NCBI GenBank assembly: GCA_937911505.1
Contig: CALEMF010000015.1
Span: 172,869 to 236,868, forward strand
Direction: 5' to 3'
DNA: 64,000 bases
Origin: an uncultured Cytophagales bacterium
GTDB lineage: Bacteria; Bacteroidota; Bacteroidia; Cytophagales; Thermonemataceae
The notes under the pieces are model-generated. The model saw nothing but the letters and a program-made list of their open reading frames with translations, searched no databases and was not told where the DNA came from. Below are positions 43,021 through 52,151 of the stretch, piece after piece. Both the position numbers and the translations under genes were made by a program. Every line of letters begins with the position of its first letter. Position 1 is the stretch's first letter.

Positions 43021-43563
43021 TTACAAGTGAGTAGCCATATATTGTTTTAAGGTTGGAAGTAATTGATCTTTTTCAGAGACAATAGGTGCTGGCTGTTGCC
43101 AGTCAATTGCGAGTGTTGGATCGTTCCAAATAATACCAGATTCTGCCGCTTTATGATAAAAGTTCGTACACTTATAAGTTAAAATACAGTCCTCCAAGGC
43201 AAGAAAGCCGTGTGCAAATCCTTCAGGAACAAACACTCGGTTATGACGTTGCGTATCGAGATGAAATGTATCGTATTTTCCAAAAGTGGGAGAATTTTTT
43301 CTTAAATCCACTACTACATCTAGTACACTTCCTTGTGCTACACTAACTAGTTTTGCTTGAGCGTGAGGAGGCAATTGTAAGTGTAATCCTCTTAAAACAC
43401 CCTTATGAGAAAAAGACTGATTATCCTGTACAAAATTGGCAAAAATACCGTTAGCCTCGAAGCGTGCTTGGTGGTAGGATTCGAAGAAGCAGCCACGTTC
43501 ATCTTGTAGAATATTAGGAAGAATCTCGAAAACACCATCAAGGTAAGAGGCTATAAACTGCAT
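43021..43563 (-). CDS. rfbC: dTDP-4-dehydrorhamnose 3,5-epimerase
   Basis: 180 residues, standard length. It converts dTDP-4-keto-6-deoxyglucose to dTDP-4-keto-rhamnose in dTDP-L-rhamnose synthesis. Visible motifs: DERGCFFESYH, VQDNQSFSHKGVLRGLHLQ (catalytic His), VVVDLRKNSPTFGKY, FVPEGFAHGFLAL, YKCTNFY and GIIWNDPTLAIDW. rfbA, rfbB and rfbD are not in the window. It sits between the glycosyltransferase and wza genes on the same strand, consistent with a rhamnose-containing polymer. Confidence 0.95.
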   Translation of the reverse strand: MQFIASYLDGVFEILPNILQDERGCFFESYHQARFEANGIFANFVQDNQSFSHKGVLRGLHLQLPPHAQAKLVSVAQGSVLDVVVDLRKNSPTFGKYDTFHLDTQRHNRVFVPEGFAHGFLALEDCILTYKCTNFYHKAAESGIIWNDPTLAIDWQQPAPIVSEKDQLLPTLKQYMATHL

Positions 43564-43632
43564 GGAACAACACTTAATAAATCCGTTGAAACTCCCACAA
43601 ATATACCATTTCGGCTGGCTTTGACCAGTTTT

Positions 43633-44784
43633 TCAAGGAGAAATATTTGGGAGCGCATAAGCAGTGACTGATTTTCTCGTAATCTGGTAAATAGCTTCGG
43701 CGTAAGCGTTAATAACAATTTTTTCATCAAAATGTGCCTCCATCTTTTTTCTACCCCGTTTTCCCATCGCTAAGCGTCCTTCGGTAGACATGAGGTAAAT
43801 GGCCTTCATCTTACTTGCTAAATCTCCAGCGTCTTTTGCCTCACACAAGAGGCCATTCACCCCATCCTCTACCACTTCTATACAACCCGCCACGTTGGTA
43901 GCTACTAAGGGGCGTCCTATGCTGGCAGCCTCCAAAAGAGAGCGAGGTGTACCTTCACGATAAGAAGGAAGCACTACACAGTCAGCCGCTTCGATAAAAG
44001 GCTGTATTTGCTTGGTAGTACCTAAATATTGAATGAGTCCTTCTTGCTGCCAAGCTTTTACCTGTTCAATGGTAATGTTTACCCCTTTCTTAGCAATCGA
44101 ATCTATTTGACCAATCAATTGAAACTGCGCTTGAATCCCCTCAGCACGTAACAGCCTGATCGCCTTGATATATTCTAAAATGCCTTTATCATAGATAAGA
44201 CGTGCAATGAGCAAAAAAGTGAAACGCTTACTTTGTATAATGGGCTTGAAAGAAAAAGTATTCAAGCAGATACCTGATCCAGGTAGTAAATCTGTAATTT
44301 CTTCATTGATGAGGTGTTTTTGAAGAAACAAGTCTCTATCTTGCCTGTTCTGAAAAAAAACTTTTTGAGGGTATCGAAAGGCTACCCTATATAGGCTTCT
44401 TGCTATACGTGCAGTGATGTTTTTACGAATAAAAGTAGTCCCTAGCCCGGAAACATTATTAATAACCGGAATAGAGAGTAAACGAGCGGCGAGTGTACCG
44501 TAAATATTTGGCTTGATGGTGTAGTGTAGCACTACATCTGGACGAACTTGCTTGTATATTTTATACAAAGCAAGTAAGTAACCTGTATCCTTAACGGGAT
44601 TAGTTCCTTTATTTTCTAGTGCTATTGGAATATAATCGCACCCCAAGTCTATCAGTTCTTGCGAGTACTCATCGCGTGGAGCAATGGTATATACCTTGTG
44701 TCCGTTCTTGATAAGGAACTGGATAAGTCCTTTACGAAAATTGTAAATATTCCAAGAGGTATTAATAGTAATCGCAATGCGCAT
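43633..44784 (-). CDS. GT4-type glycosyltransferase
   Basis: 383 residues with the GT-B fold. The N-terminal acceptor domain carries HYTIKPNIYGTLAARLLSIPVINNVSGLGTTF, typical of the PglA/WbpH-like glycosyltransferases acting on undecaprenyl-linked sugars. The C-terminal donor-binding domain includes FLLIARLIYDKGILEYIKA and the EX7E motif region PSYREGTPRSLLEAAS. Sugar specificity cannot be told. It ends in TGA, one of very few TGA stops in this window. It heads the polysaccharide gene series and is divergent from hflX. Confidence 0.9.
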   Translation of the reverse strand: MRIAITINTSWNIYNFRKGLIQFLIKNGHKVYTIAPRDEYSQELIDLGCDYIPIALENKGTNPVKDTGYLLALYKIYKQVRPDVVLHYTIKPNIYGTLAARLLSIPVINNVSGLGTTFIRKNITARIARSLYRVAFRYPQKVFFQNRQDRDLFLQKHLINEEITDLLPGSGICLNTFSFKPIIQSKRFTFLLIARLIYDKGILEYIKAIRLLRAEGIQAQFQLIGQIDSIAKKGVNITIEQVKAWQQEGLIQYLGTTKQIQPFIEAADCVVLPSYREGTPRSLLEAASIGRPLVATNVAGCIEVVEDGVNGLLCEAKDAGDLASKMKAIYLMSTEGRLAMGKRGRKKMEAHFDEKIVINAYAEAIYQITRKSVTAYALPNISP

Positions 44785-44891
44785 AGACTAGTAAGAACGA
44801 AAAAGTTTTATAAAATAGTTTGCTAAATCGAACTTCCCTCTCATTTCGGAAGTTTTCTAAAACCAGGATTTCCATTACTTGCTCAAAAATT

Positions 44892-46088
44892 ATGCGTGAA
44901 CTGATTCCTACCATAGAAAAACAAGATACCGCCGTGTTAGTAGCTGTACAAACACCTACACAAACCAATGAGCAGACAAAAGAATACTTAGACGAATTAA
45001 CATTTCTCGCAAGTACTTATGGTATTGCTACAAAGCACACTTTTATACAACGCTTAGAGACGCCCCACCCTAAAACTTTTTTGCGGAAGGGTAAGCTAAA
45101 GGAGGTGTTAGAGTATGTAAGAGCGCATCAAGTTGATTGTATTATTTTCGATGATGATTTGACCGCTTCGCAAGTGCGTAATTTGGAGAAAGAAATTAAG
45201 TGTAAAATCCTTGATCGAAGCTTGCTGATCATCTATATCTTTGCCTTAAGGGCTAAGACTGCCCAAGCGATGACACAAGTAGAACTGGCGCAATGGCAAT
45301 ATTTACTACCTCGCCTAACCCGTATGTGGACGCACTTAGAGCGCCAGAGAGGAGGAACAGGTACAAGAAGTGGTGCGGGAGAGAAGGAAATAGAAACTGA
45401 CCGCCGTATCATTAAGGATAAGATTACACTGCTAAAACAAAAACTTGCTAAGATCGATAAACAGAGTGTTACTCGACGTAAGTCTCGTAGTAATATGGTA
45501 AGGGTAGCTTTAGTAGGCTACACAAATGTAGGGAAATCTACCCTGATGAATTTACTTTCTAAAAGTAAAGTGTTTGCAGAAGATAAACTCTTTGCTACGG
45601 TAGATTCCACCGTTAGAAAAGTCACCATTAATCAGATTCCGTTCTTACTTACCGATACAGTAGGGTTTATACGTAAGTTACCTACTACCTTGATAGAATG
45701 CTTTAAATCTACTTTAGACGAGATTCGTGAGGCAGATATTCTACTGCACGTCGTAGATATTTCCTCTGCAACCTTCGATGAGCAAATTACGGTAGTCAAC
45801 CAGACCTTGAGCGAGATAGAAGCTACTGATAAGGAAGTGATTTTAGTATTTAACAAGGTGGATTTATACCGAGAGAAGTTTAAGGACACAGAGACACAAG
45901 TAGCGCCCTTGTTAGAGGATTTAAAAAAGAGCTATTTAGGGAATCAAGTGAAAGAAGTTGTCTTTGTTTCTGCCGCAGAAAAAGAAAATATAGAGCAGCT
46001 AAAAGAGACATTAGGGGAACTGGCAGCCGCTAGGTACTACGAAATATACCCTAATCATCTTCAGAAACCTCATTTTCTTGGTGAGTAG
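44892..46088 (+). CDS. hflX: Ribosome-associated GTPase HflX
   Basis: 398 residues from ATG 44892; the upstream in-frame codons are not conserved-looking. HflX splits stalled 70S ribosomes and binds the 50S subunit. The N-terminal HflX domain carries ETPHPKTFLRKGKLKE, the linker SLLIIYIFALRAKTAQAMTQVELAQ and the Gly-rich GERQRGGTGTRSGAGEKE-like loop. G-domain: GYTNVGKST (G1), DTVGFIRKLP (G3), NKVDLY (G4) and VSAAEKENI (G5). Confidence 0.95.
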   Translation: MRELIPTIEKQDTAVLVAVQTPTQTNEQTKEYLDELTFLASTYGIATKHTFIQRLETPHPKTFLRKGKLKEVLEYVRAHQVDCIIFDDDLTASQVRNLEKEIKCKILDRSLLIIYIFALRAKTAQAMTQVELAQWQYLLPRLTRMWTHLERQRGGTGTRSGAGEKEIETDRRIIKDKITLLKQKLAKIDKQSVTRRKSRSNMVRVALVGYTNVGKSTLMNLLSKSKVFAEDKLFATVDSTVRKVTINQIPFLLTDTVGFIRKLPTTLIECFKSTLDEIREADILLHVVDISSATFDEQITVVNQTLSEIEATDKEVILVFNKVDLYREKFKDTETQVAPLLEDLKKSYLGNQVKEVVFVSAAEKENIEQLKETLGELAAARYYEIYPNHLQKPHFLGE

Positions 46089-46098
46089 GTATTTGAAG

Positions 46099-46476
46099 CT
46101 AGTCGAGTCGCCAAGGTGGAAAACGCCGATCTTCGCCAGCAAAAAAGAGAATCAATTGGTTGCCATCAGGGTCTTTTAGGCGTGCTTCTCTCCAGCGCCA
46201 ACTTTTATCGTTGGGCATTTCATCAAACACAATTTCTTTTTCAATGAGATCCTGCACTTGCTGGTCCAGTTGCTCACACTCAAAATATACGTAAACACCT
46301 TCTCCTTTGGGGCGTTTATCTACCTGATGAATCGAAAAAGTGGCTGCACCTTTTGGGCACTCAAAGCGTGCATATCGGGGGAGTGACGCAACGATCAGTT
46401 GTAGGCCCAGTTTTTTGTAGAAGCTGATCGCAGTAGCCACATCCACAGAAGGAACTGTCACTTGGTTGAGGTTCAT
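46099..46476 (-). CDS. VOC (glyoxalase/bleomycin-resistance fold) protein
   Basis: 125 residues, one pair of VOC modules: VPSVDVATAISFYKKLGLQ at the N-terminus and RWREARLKDPDGNQLILFFAGE near the C-terminus. The usual metal-ligand Glu/His set is incomplete, so the substrate and activity are unknown. It starts 9 bases after the acyltransferase stop on the same strand and ends 11 bases from the convergent hflX stop. Confidence 0.85.
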   Translation of the reverse strand: MNLNQVTVPSVDVATAISFYKKLGLQLIVASLPRYARFECPKGAATFSIHQVDKRPKGEGVYVYFECEQLDQQVQDLIEKEIVFDEMPNDKSWRWREARLKDPDGNQLILFFAGEDRRFPPWRLD

Positions 46477-46485
46477 GGAAAATTA

Positions 46486-47049
46486 TTAATTTTCTTGTGC
46501 GGTATATAAAGCAGATCGTTCTGGATGTCTACCCTTAATGTCTTTGTAAAAAGATTGAATGACGGGTAAATCTGCCTCGTAGTCGCCAGTAGGATAGAAA
46601 GTAGGAAGAAAACCTGCCGTTTTACGATGATAATCTAAAAAACCTAACGCAATAGGCACTTTTGCTTGTTTGGCGATGTAGTAAAATCCCGATCGCCAGC
46701 TTTTGGTAGCGCTTCGTGTCCCCTCTACAGGAATAAGTAGAATCATCTTTTCACTTTTTTGCAGTAAGTTGGCAGCGTCTTCTACTAAATTATTTTTTCT
46801 ACTTCTGTCTACTGGTATCCCTCCAAAAGCGCGCATAATGATACCCGTGGGAAACTTAAACAACTGCTTTTTCGCTAAGAAACGGATTGATATTCCCAGT
46901 TTAAGAAAAACAGCCATCGTAATGGGAAAGTCCCAATTACTTGTATGAGGCGCCGCAATCATTACCATCTTTGGTACTTCTGAGGGAAAGTCACCTTCCA
47001 AGCGCCAACCTATCATTTTTAGATAAGTGCTTCCTAACCATTTCTTCAT
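46486..47049 (-). CDS. PlsC-type acyltransferase
   Basis: 187 residues. The acyltransferase motif HX4D is HTSNWD, the glycerophosphate-binding motif is PVEGTRSATKSWRSGFYYIAK, and FGGIPVDRSRKNNL is also typical. The protein is short and lacks long membrane segments, like the 1-acyl-glycerol-3-phosphate acyltransferase-related proteins of Bacteroidota. It acts at the inner membrane on lipid precursors. It lies between serS (5 bases upstream) and the VOC gene, forming a likely operon. Confidence 0.9.
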   Translation of the reverse strand: MKKWLGSTYLKMIGWRLEGDFPSEVPKMVMIAAPHTSNWDFPITMAVFLKLGISIRFLAKKQLFKFPTGIIMRAFGGIPVDRSRKNNLVEDAANLLQKSEKMILLIPVEGTRSATKSWRSGFYYIAKQAKVPIALGFLDYHRKTAGFLPTFYPTGDYEADLPVIQSFYKDIKGRHPERSALYTAQEN

Positions 47050-47054
47050 ACGAT

Positions 47055-48329
47055 TTAATCTATCCGTGTAAAACCTGTATATGCGTGTAGCACTTCGGGT
47101 ATCTCAATGCCGTTGGGTGTTTGGTTATTCTCTAACAAGGCAGCCAAAATACGGGGCAGTGCTAAGGCACTGCCATTGAGGGTATGAAGTAAGTGCGTTT
47201 TTTTCTTTTCGTCTCTGTAGCGTAGCTTTAGGCGGTTGGCCTGGTAGCTCTCAAAGTTACTCACCGAACTTACTTCTAGCCAGCGCTGCTGCGCCGCAGA
47301 ATACACCTCTAGGTCGTAGGTAAGCGCAGAGGTAAAACTCAAGTCACCCCCACAAAGTTTAAGAACTCGGTAAGGAAGGGCCAACTTTTCTAGGAGCTGC
47401 TGTACATGTTGGCGCATTTCTTCCAGCGTGTCATAAGATTTATCAGGATGCTGAATTTGCACAATTTCTACCTTATCAAACTGATGTAGGCGATTCAAGC
47501 CTCTTACATCTGCTCCCCAGTTACCAGCTTCTCTTCTAAAGCAAGGCGTATACCCCACACATTTGATAGGCAGCTCGCTAGTTTCAATAATGGCATCCCG
47601 GTACATATTTGTAATAGGTACTTCTGCGGTAGGAATCAGAAAGAAATTCTCTTCTGTCACTACGTACATTTGCCCATCTTTATCAGGTAATTGACCTGTA
47701 CCAAAGCCAGAGTCTTTATTAATCAGAATAGGCGGTTGCACTTCCGTATACTGCGCTCTTGCTGCTTCATCTAGAAAGAAATTAATAAGCGCTCTTTGTA
47801 ACTTAGCTCCCTTCCCTTTGTAGATAGGAAAGCCTGTTCCCGTTACTTTACTACCTGTTTCAAAATCTATAATATCGTATTTGGTAATGAGCTCCCAATG
47901 CGGAAGGGCTTCAGCAGACAAACTTGGAAGTGTTCCTACTTCTTCGATTAACTCATTGTCAGTGGCATCACTGCCGACAGGCACAGTTTCGTGAGGAAGA
48001 TTAGGTAAGGTGATAATTAACTGAAACAAGTCTTTTTCAATGTTTGCTACCTTTTCTTGTAAGTGCTTTGCCTCGTCACTGAGGGCTTTGGCATCCACTT
48101 TTGCTTGCTGTGCTTGGGCTTTTTCGCCTTGTTTCATCAAGAGCCCAATTTGCTTGGCTAGTGCGTTGGCCTCTGCTTGTTTATCATCTCTTTGCTTCTG
48201 CGTTTGTCTACGAAGTTCATCAACTTCGATAATTTTTGCTACAATGGTCTCGGCATCAGGGAAATGTTTCTTTTGAAGACCAGCTACTACTACCGCTTGA
48301 TGTTCTCTAATGAAATGCGTTGATAGCAT
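47055..48329 (-). CDS. serS: Seryl-tRNA synthetase
   Basis: 424 residues, normal length. The N-terminal antiparallel coiled coil that contacts the tRNA variable arm spans ~30-105. Class II motifs: motif 2 in CVGYTPCFRREAGNWGADVRGLNRLHQFDKVE and motif 3 in NGSALALPRILAALLENNQ. It charges tRNA-Ser and is essential. The gene heads the serS - acyltransferase - VOC series and diverges from rho across a 374-base gap. Confidence 0.97.
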   Translation of the reverse strand: MLSTHFIREHQAVVVAGLQKKHFPDAETIVAKIIEVDELRRQTQKQRDDKQAEANALAKQIGLLMKQGEKAQAQQAKVDAKALSDEAKHLQEKVANIEKDLFQLIITLPNLPHETVPVGSDATDNELIEEVGTLPSLSAEALPHWELITKYDIIDFETGSKVTGTGFPIYKGKGAKLQRALINFFLDEAARAQYTEVQPPILINKDSGFGTGQLPDKDGQMYVVTEENFFLIPTAEVPITNMYRDAIIETSELPIKCVGYTPCFRREAGNWGADVRGLNRLHQFDKVEIVQIQHPDKSYDTLEEMRQHVQQLLEKLALPYRVLKLCGGDLSFTSALTYDLEVYSAAQQRWLEVSSVSNFESYQANRLKLRYRDEKKKTHLLHTLNGSALALPRILAALLENNQTPNGIEIPEVLHAYTGFTRID

Positions 48330-48703
48330 TATAATGCGTTTTAAAAGATGAAAGGATGGCTAATAAAGAAAACAAATGTAAATGAATTTTATGAAAATAG
48401 ACAAGGCTCTTGCTTAAACTTTTACACGTAAAAATGAGGTTAGTCTTGTATAAATAAATTTATTTTCTATTTTTGTAGAAATATTTTTAGATACTACTTG
48501 ACAAATTGCGATAGTTCATATATTATTGCAGCTCCTTTGAAAGCAACTGATTCCAATAATTTTTACCGACACCATTTATTTCTGATAAGCTTAAATGGAT
48601 GTGAATGTTAATTAATCCTCTGATTCCTACTAAATTATTATAAGTTGTTTCTTACATAAGCCATCTTTTTAACCCTTTATTACATTAACCTTAAGCATAA
48701 AGT
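48330..48703. other. Divergent intergenic region between serS and rho
   Basis: 374 AT-rich bases without a gene. TATTTTTG at 48468-48475 matches TAnnTTTG on the plus strand. If it is the rho promoter, the rho leader would be about 220 bases long. Long leaders are a common site of rho autoregulation in other bacteria, but no specific structure is evident here. Confidence 0.45.
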
Positions 48704-50398
48704 ATGTACAATATCGACGATCTAAATGTGAAACTCTTGTCTGAACTTCGCGAGATTGCAGAGACAATGCAGATCAAGAGTGTTAAAAAATTTACGAAAC
48801 AAGATCTCATTTACAAAATCCTTGACCAACAAGCCATCTTACCTGACGAAGAACTACCTGCAGAAGAAGTCGAGAAAAAAGAAAAGAAAAAAAAGGTAGA
48901 AGAAAAAAAAGAAGAAACTGCTAAAGCTGAACCTAAAAAACGTAAAAGAATTAAAAGACAGAACGTGAAACAGAACGAAAAAGAAACAGAGAAAGCAGAA
49001 GTAGAGACCAAAAGTACGGTAAAAGAAACGAAAACCACTAAAACTTCAGAGAATACACCTAAGGCAACAGAAGTGAAAGAGAAAACGAACGAAAAAGAAA
49101 AGGAGAAAAGTGAAAAAGCAGAGGATGAGTTTGAGATAGACCTCTCTGATGAAGATTTCGCCATAGAGCCAATCTCACTTGACGAAGAGATAGAAAAAAT
49201 TTTAGAAGAAGAAGAAACTCCTTACGGTAAAGATAAAAGTAAAACTGTAAGTACTAATAAGAAGAACGCTACTATCCGAGAGTTTGATGGTATCATTGTT
49301 AATTCTGGATTGCTTGAAATAAGAAGCGACGGTTATGGTTTCCTGCGCTCAGTAGATTATAACTATCTAGAAAGTCCAGATGATATCTACGTTTCTCCCT
49401 CTCAAATTAAGCTCTTTGGTCTTAAAACAGGCGATACTGTAAAAGGACAGATACGTCCACCTAAAGATGGAGAGAAATATTTTGCACTCTTGCGTGTAGA
49501 AAGCGTGAATGGAAAAACTACAGAAGAAATTCGTGATCGTATTCCATTTGAGTACCTCACACCCCTTTTTCCTGAAGAGCGCTTAGAGTTAAGCACAAAG
49601 CCAAGGCTTTACTCTACCCGTATGCTTGATCTATTCGCCCCCATTGGTAAAGGACAAAGAGGGATGATCGTAGCACAGCCTAAAACAGGTAAAACCACTT
49701 TGCTAAAAGATATTGCTAATGCCATTGCCAAAAATCATCCAGAGGTATACCTCATTGTGCTTCTTATTGATGAACGTCCTGAGGAGGTAACTGATATGCA
49801 GCGAAGTGTAAGGGCTGAAGTAGTTTCTTCTACCTTTGATGAGCAGGCTGAACGCCACGTAAAAGTAGCTTCGATGGTATTAGAAAAAGCCAAGAGAATG
49901 GTAGAGTGTGGGCATGATGTAGTGATTTTATTAGATTCTATCACACGTTTAGCGAGGGCATATAATACTGTACTACCTTCTTCAGGTAAAATCCTTACCG
50001 GTGGGGTAGATGCCAATGCCTTACATAAACCCAAGCGCTTCTTTGGAGCAGCACGTAATGTAGAAAATGGTGGTTCCCTTACCATTATTGCGACAGCACT
50101 CATTGATACAGGTTCTAAGATGGATGAGGTGATTTTTGAAGAATTTAAAGGAACAGGTAACATGGAGCTTCAATTGGATAGAAAACTCTCCAACAAGCGT
50201 ATTTATCCTTCTTTAGACCTCCCTGCTTCTGGTACGCGTAGAGAAGATCTCTTGATGGACAAAGACGAGATGAATCGTATATGGATATTACGCAAGTATA
50301 TGGATGATATGACTTCTGTAGAAGCGATGGAATTCCTTTTAGAGCGTATGAAAAATACTAGTACAAACGAAGAGTTCTTATTCTCTATGAATGGTTAA
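48704..50398 (+). CDS. rho: Transcription termination factor Rho with charged insertion
   Basis: 564 residues against about 420 in E. coli. The N-terminal Rho domain ([21 protein letters not shown]) is followed by an insertion of about 140 residues that is almost all Lys, Glu and Thr (residues ~45-185). The RNA-binding domain follows ([20 protein letters not shown]), then the ATPase with Walker [10 protein letters not shown] (~325), Walker [18 protein letters not shown] and the Q/R-loop region [20 protein letters not shown]. Such disordered insertions are typical of Bacteroidota Rho and are linked to condensate formation in gut Bacteroides. Confidence 0.97.
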   Translation: MYNIDDLNVKLLSELREIAETMQIKSVKKFTKQDLIYKILDQQAILPDEELPAEEVEKKEKKKKVEEKKEETAKAEPKKRKRIKRQNVKQNEKETEKAEVETKSTVKETKTTKTSENTPKATEVKEKTNEKEKEKSEKAEDEFEIDLSDEDFAIEPISLDEEIEKILEEEETPYGKDKSKTVSTNKKNATIREFDGIIVNSGLLEIRSDGYGFLRSVDYNYLESPDDIYVSPSQIKLFGLKTGDTVKGQIRPPKDGEKYFALLRVESVNGKTTEEIRDRIPFEYLTPLFPEERLELSTKPRLYSTRMLDLFAPIGKGQRGMIVAQPKTGKTTLLKDIANAIAKNHPEVYLIVLLIDERPEEVTDMQRSVRAEVVSSTFDEQAERHVKVASMVLEKAKRMVECGHDVVILLDSITRLARAYNTVLPSSGKILTGGVDANALHKPKRFFGAARNVENGGSLTIIATALIDTGSKMDEVIFEEFKGTGNMELQLDRKLSNKRIYPSLDLPASGTRREDLLMDKDEMNRIWILRKYMDDMTSVEAMEFLLERMKNTSTNEEFLFSMNG

Positions 50399-50423
50399 AA
50401 AGAAAAAAGTACATACTTAAAAA

Positions 50424-50458
50424 AATGCCTCTTTACTTCTAGAAAGCAAAGAGGCATT
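50424..50458. terminator. Bidirectional terminator between rho and ung
   Basis: An 11-bp stem AATGCCTCTTT/AAAGAGGCATT with a 13-base loop. Five A residues on its left become T residues for the ung transcript. Confidence 0.88.
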
Positions 50459-50478
50459 ATACTTTGGGGATCACTATA

Positions 50479-51144
50479 CTACCACTCAATTTCTTCTAAA
50501 CCCTGATTTTTCAGGTATTCATTGGCTTGGCTAAAATGCTTAGAACCAAACCAACCTCCATACTTAGCCGCCATTGGAGAAGGGTGCTTGGCCTTTAGTA
50601 CGTGATGCTTATTTTCATCTATGATCGCCCCTTTTTTCTGAGCGTAAGCACCCCAAAGCATAAAAACAACGCCTTCTTTTTCGTCAGAGATTTTTTTAAT
50701 AACGGCATCTGTAAACTGCTCCCAACCCTTTTTTTGGTGTGAGCCCGCTTCTCTGGCACGTACTGTGAGGGTGGCGTTGAGAAGTAGTACCCCTTGTTCT
50801 GCCCAGCGCTCTAAATTGCCTGACTGCGGTACTTCTTTACCAATGTCATCTTTAATTTCTTTGAAGATGTTGACAAGGGAAGGAGGCTTTCGTACCCCAT
50901 CTGCCACCGAAAAGCATAGCCCATTGGCTTGTCCCGGACCGTGGTAAGGGTCTTGACCAATGATTACTACTTTTGTATCTTCAAAGCTAGACTTATCAAA
51001 AGCATTGAAAATCTTACTACCAGGTGGGTAAACTGTATGGTGCTGGTACTCTTCTTTTACAAAAGAGACTAAGTTTTTAAAATAATCTTTCTCAAATTCT
51101 TCCTCCAAATGCGACTTCCAAGAAGGGGCAATTTTTACATCCAT
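50479..51144 (-). CDS. ung: Uracil-DNA glycosylase
   Basis: 221 residues, standard family 1 length. It removes uracil from DNA as the first step of base-excision repair. Active-site motif GQDPYHGPGQANGLCFSV carries the catalytic Asp, the uracil-binding block is LLLNATLTVR, and the DNA-intercalation motif is HPSPMAAKYGGWFG with the catalytic His. It is monocistronic and convergent with rho. Confidence 0.97.
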   Translation of the reverse strand: MDVKIAPSWKSHLEEEFEKDYFKNLVSFVKEEYQHHTVYPPGSKIFNAFDKSSFEDTKVVIIGQDPYHGPGQANGLCFSVADGVRKPPSLVNIFKEIKDDIGKEVPQSGNLERWAEQGVLLLNATLTVRAREAGSHQKKGWEQFTDAVIKKISDEKEGVVFMLWGAYAQKKGAIIDENKHHVLKAKHPSPMAAKYGGWFGSKHFSQANEYLKNQGLEEIEW

Positions 51145-51349
51145 AATACGATGAGGTATTTAAGTTAAATAATTGTCGAATAATGCAATACTAACACTGC
51201 AGGAGCACTAAAGTTATGAGAAAGTTGACAAGCAGGCAACTTCTAGAAGCGTATTTAATACTCCTTATACTTACGATTTACTTTTGTATCAAAAGTATAT
51301 TGTTGGCAAGGCAACATCTGAATATTTTTGAGGCTATACATTTTTTACT

Positions 51350-51357
51350 ATATTTGA
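51350..51357 (+). promoter_or_regulatory. Bacteroidota -7 element for ruvA
   Basis: TATATTTG matches TAnnTTTG, 89 bases before the ruvA ATG. Confidence 0.5.
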
Positions 51358-51446
51358 AACGCTAAAAAGGAAAAGCCTATTGAAATACCTCTCTACTCAC
51401 TTTATTTTCTTGACTAAGTAAGTCAGTCAAACTTGAAATATTTTAT

Positions 51447-52046
51447 ATGTACGCATACATGGAAGGCAACTTAGTTGTACTTGAAGCAACACACGCCGTA
51501 GTGGATGTTGGGGGAGTAGGGTATTATATTCGTATCTCACTTTTTACCTACAGTAAGCTCACTAGGGAACAACGTAAAACTGCCAAGCTGTATACTTATT
51601 TGCAGGTACAAGAAAACGCCCACCATCTTTTTGGTTTTGCTGAGGAAGCAGAAAAAGAATTATTCTTAGCCTTGATTGGTGTTTCTGGGATCGGTGCTAA
51701 TACAGCTATTGTAATGCTCTCTTCGCTCTCTCCTGAAGAAATTCAGCAGGCTATTGTAGCTGAGGAGGTAAAAACGATACAAAGTATTAAGGGGATTGGT
51801 GCGAAAACGGCACAGCGAGTTATCCTAGAGCTCAAAGATAAGCTCAAGAAGATGGTAGTAGTGACAGAAAACACCAACGCTACTACCATCCCTCACTATC
51901 GAAGTGTAAAAGAGGAAGCCCTGCTTGCTCTCACTACCCTTGGTTTTCCAAAAAATGTGGCAGAAAAGAATATCGAAACTGTCTTTAAGAAACAAGGCAG
52001 TGACATCGACTTGGAGAATCTTATTAAACAAGCACTCAAATTATAA
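51447..52046 (+). CDS. ruvA: Holliday junction protein RuvA
   Basis: 199 residues, normal length. RuvA binds four-way junctions and loads the RuvB helicase. N-terminal OB-fold (MEGNLVVLEATHAVVDVGGVGYYIRIS), two helix-hairpin-helix motifs (LIGVSGIGANTAIVMLSS and IKGIGAKTAQRVILELKDK), and a C-terminal RuvB-interacting three-helix domain (VKEEALLALTTLGFPKNVAEK). sprA follows after about 105 bases on the same strand, a frequent order in Bacteroidota. Confidence 0.97.
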   Translation: MYAYMEGNLVVLEATHAVVDVGGVGYYIRISLFTYSKLTREQRKTAKLYTYLQVQENAHHLFGFAEEAEKELFLALIGVSGIGANTAIVMLSSLSPEEIQQAIVAEEVKTIQSIKGIGAKTAQRVILELKDKLKKMVVVTENTNATTIPHYRSVKEEALLALTTLGFPKNVAEKNIETVFKKQGSDIDLENLIKQALKL

Positions 52047-52151
52047 ATCATAAACGCTATTTGAGAAAGTTATCACCTGATATGTTCATTATTACTACAA
52101 TAAACTTCTTGTAATCAACCACTACAGTCACCTTTAAAACGCTGTTATACC

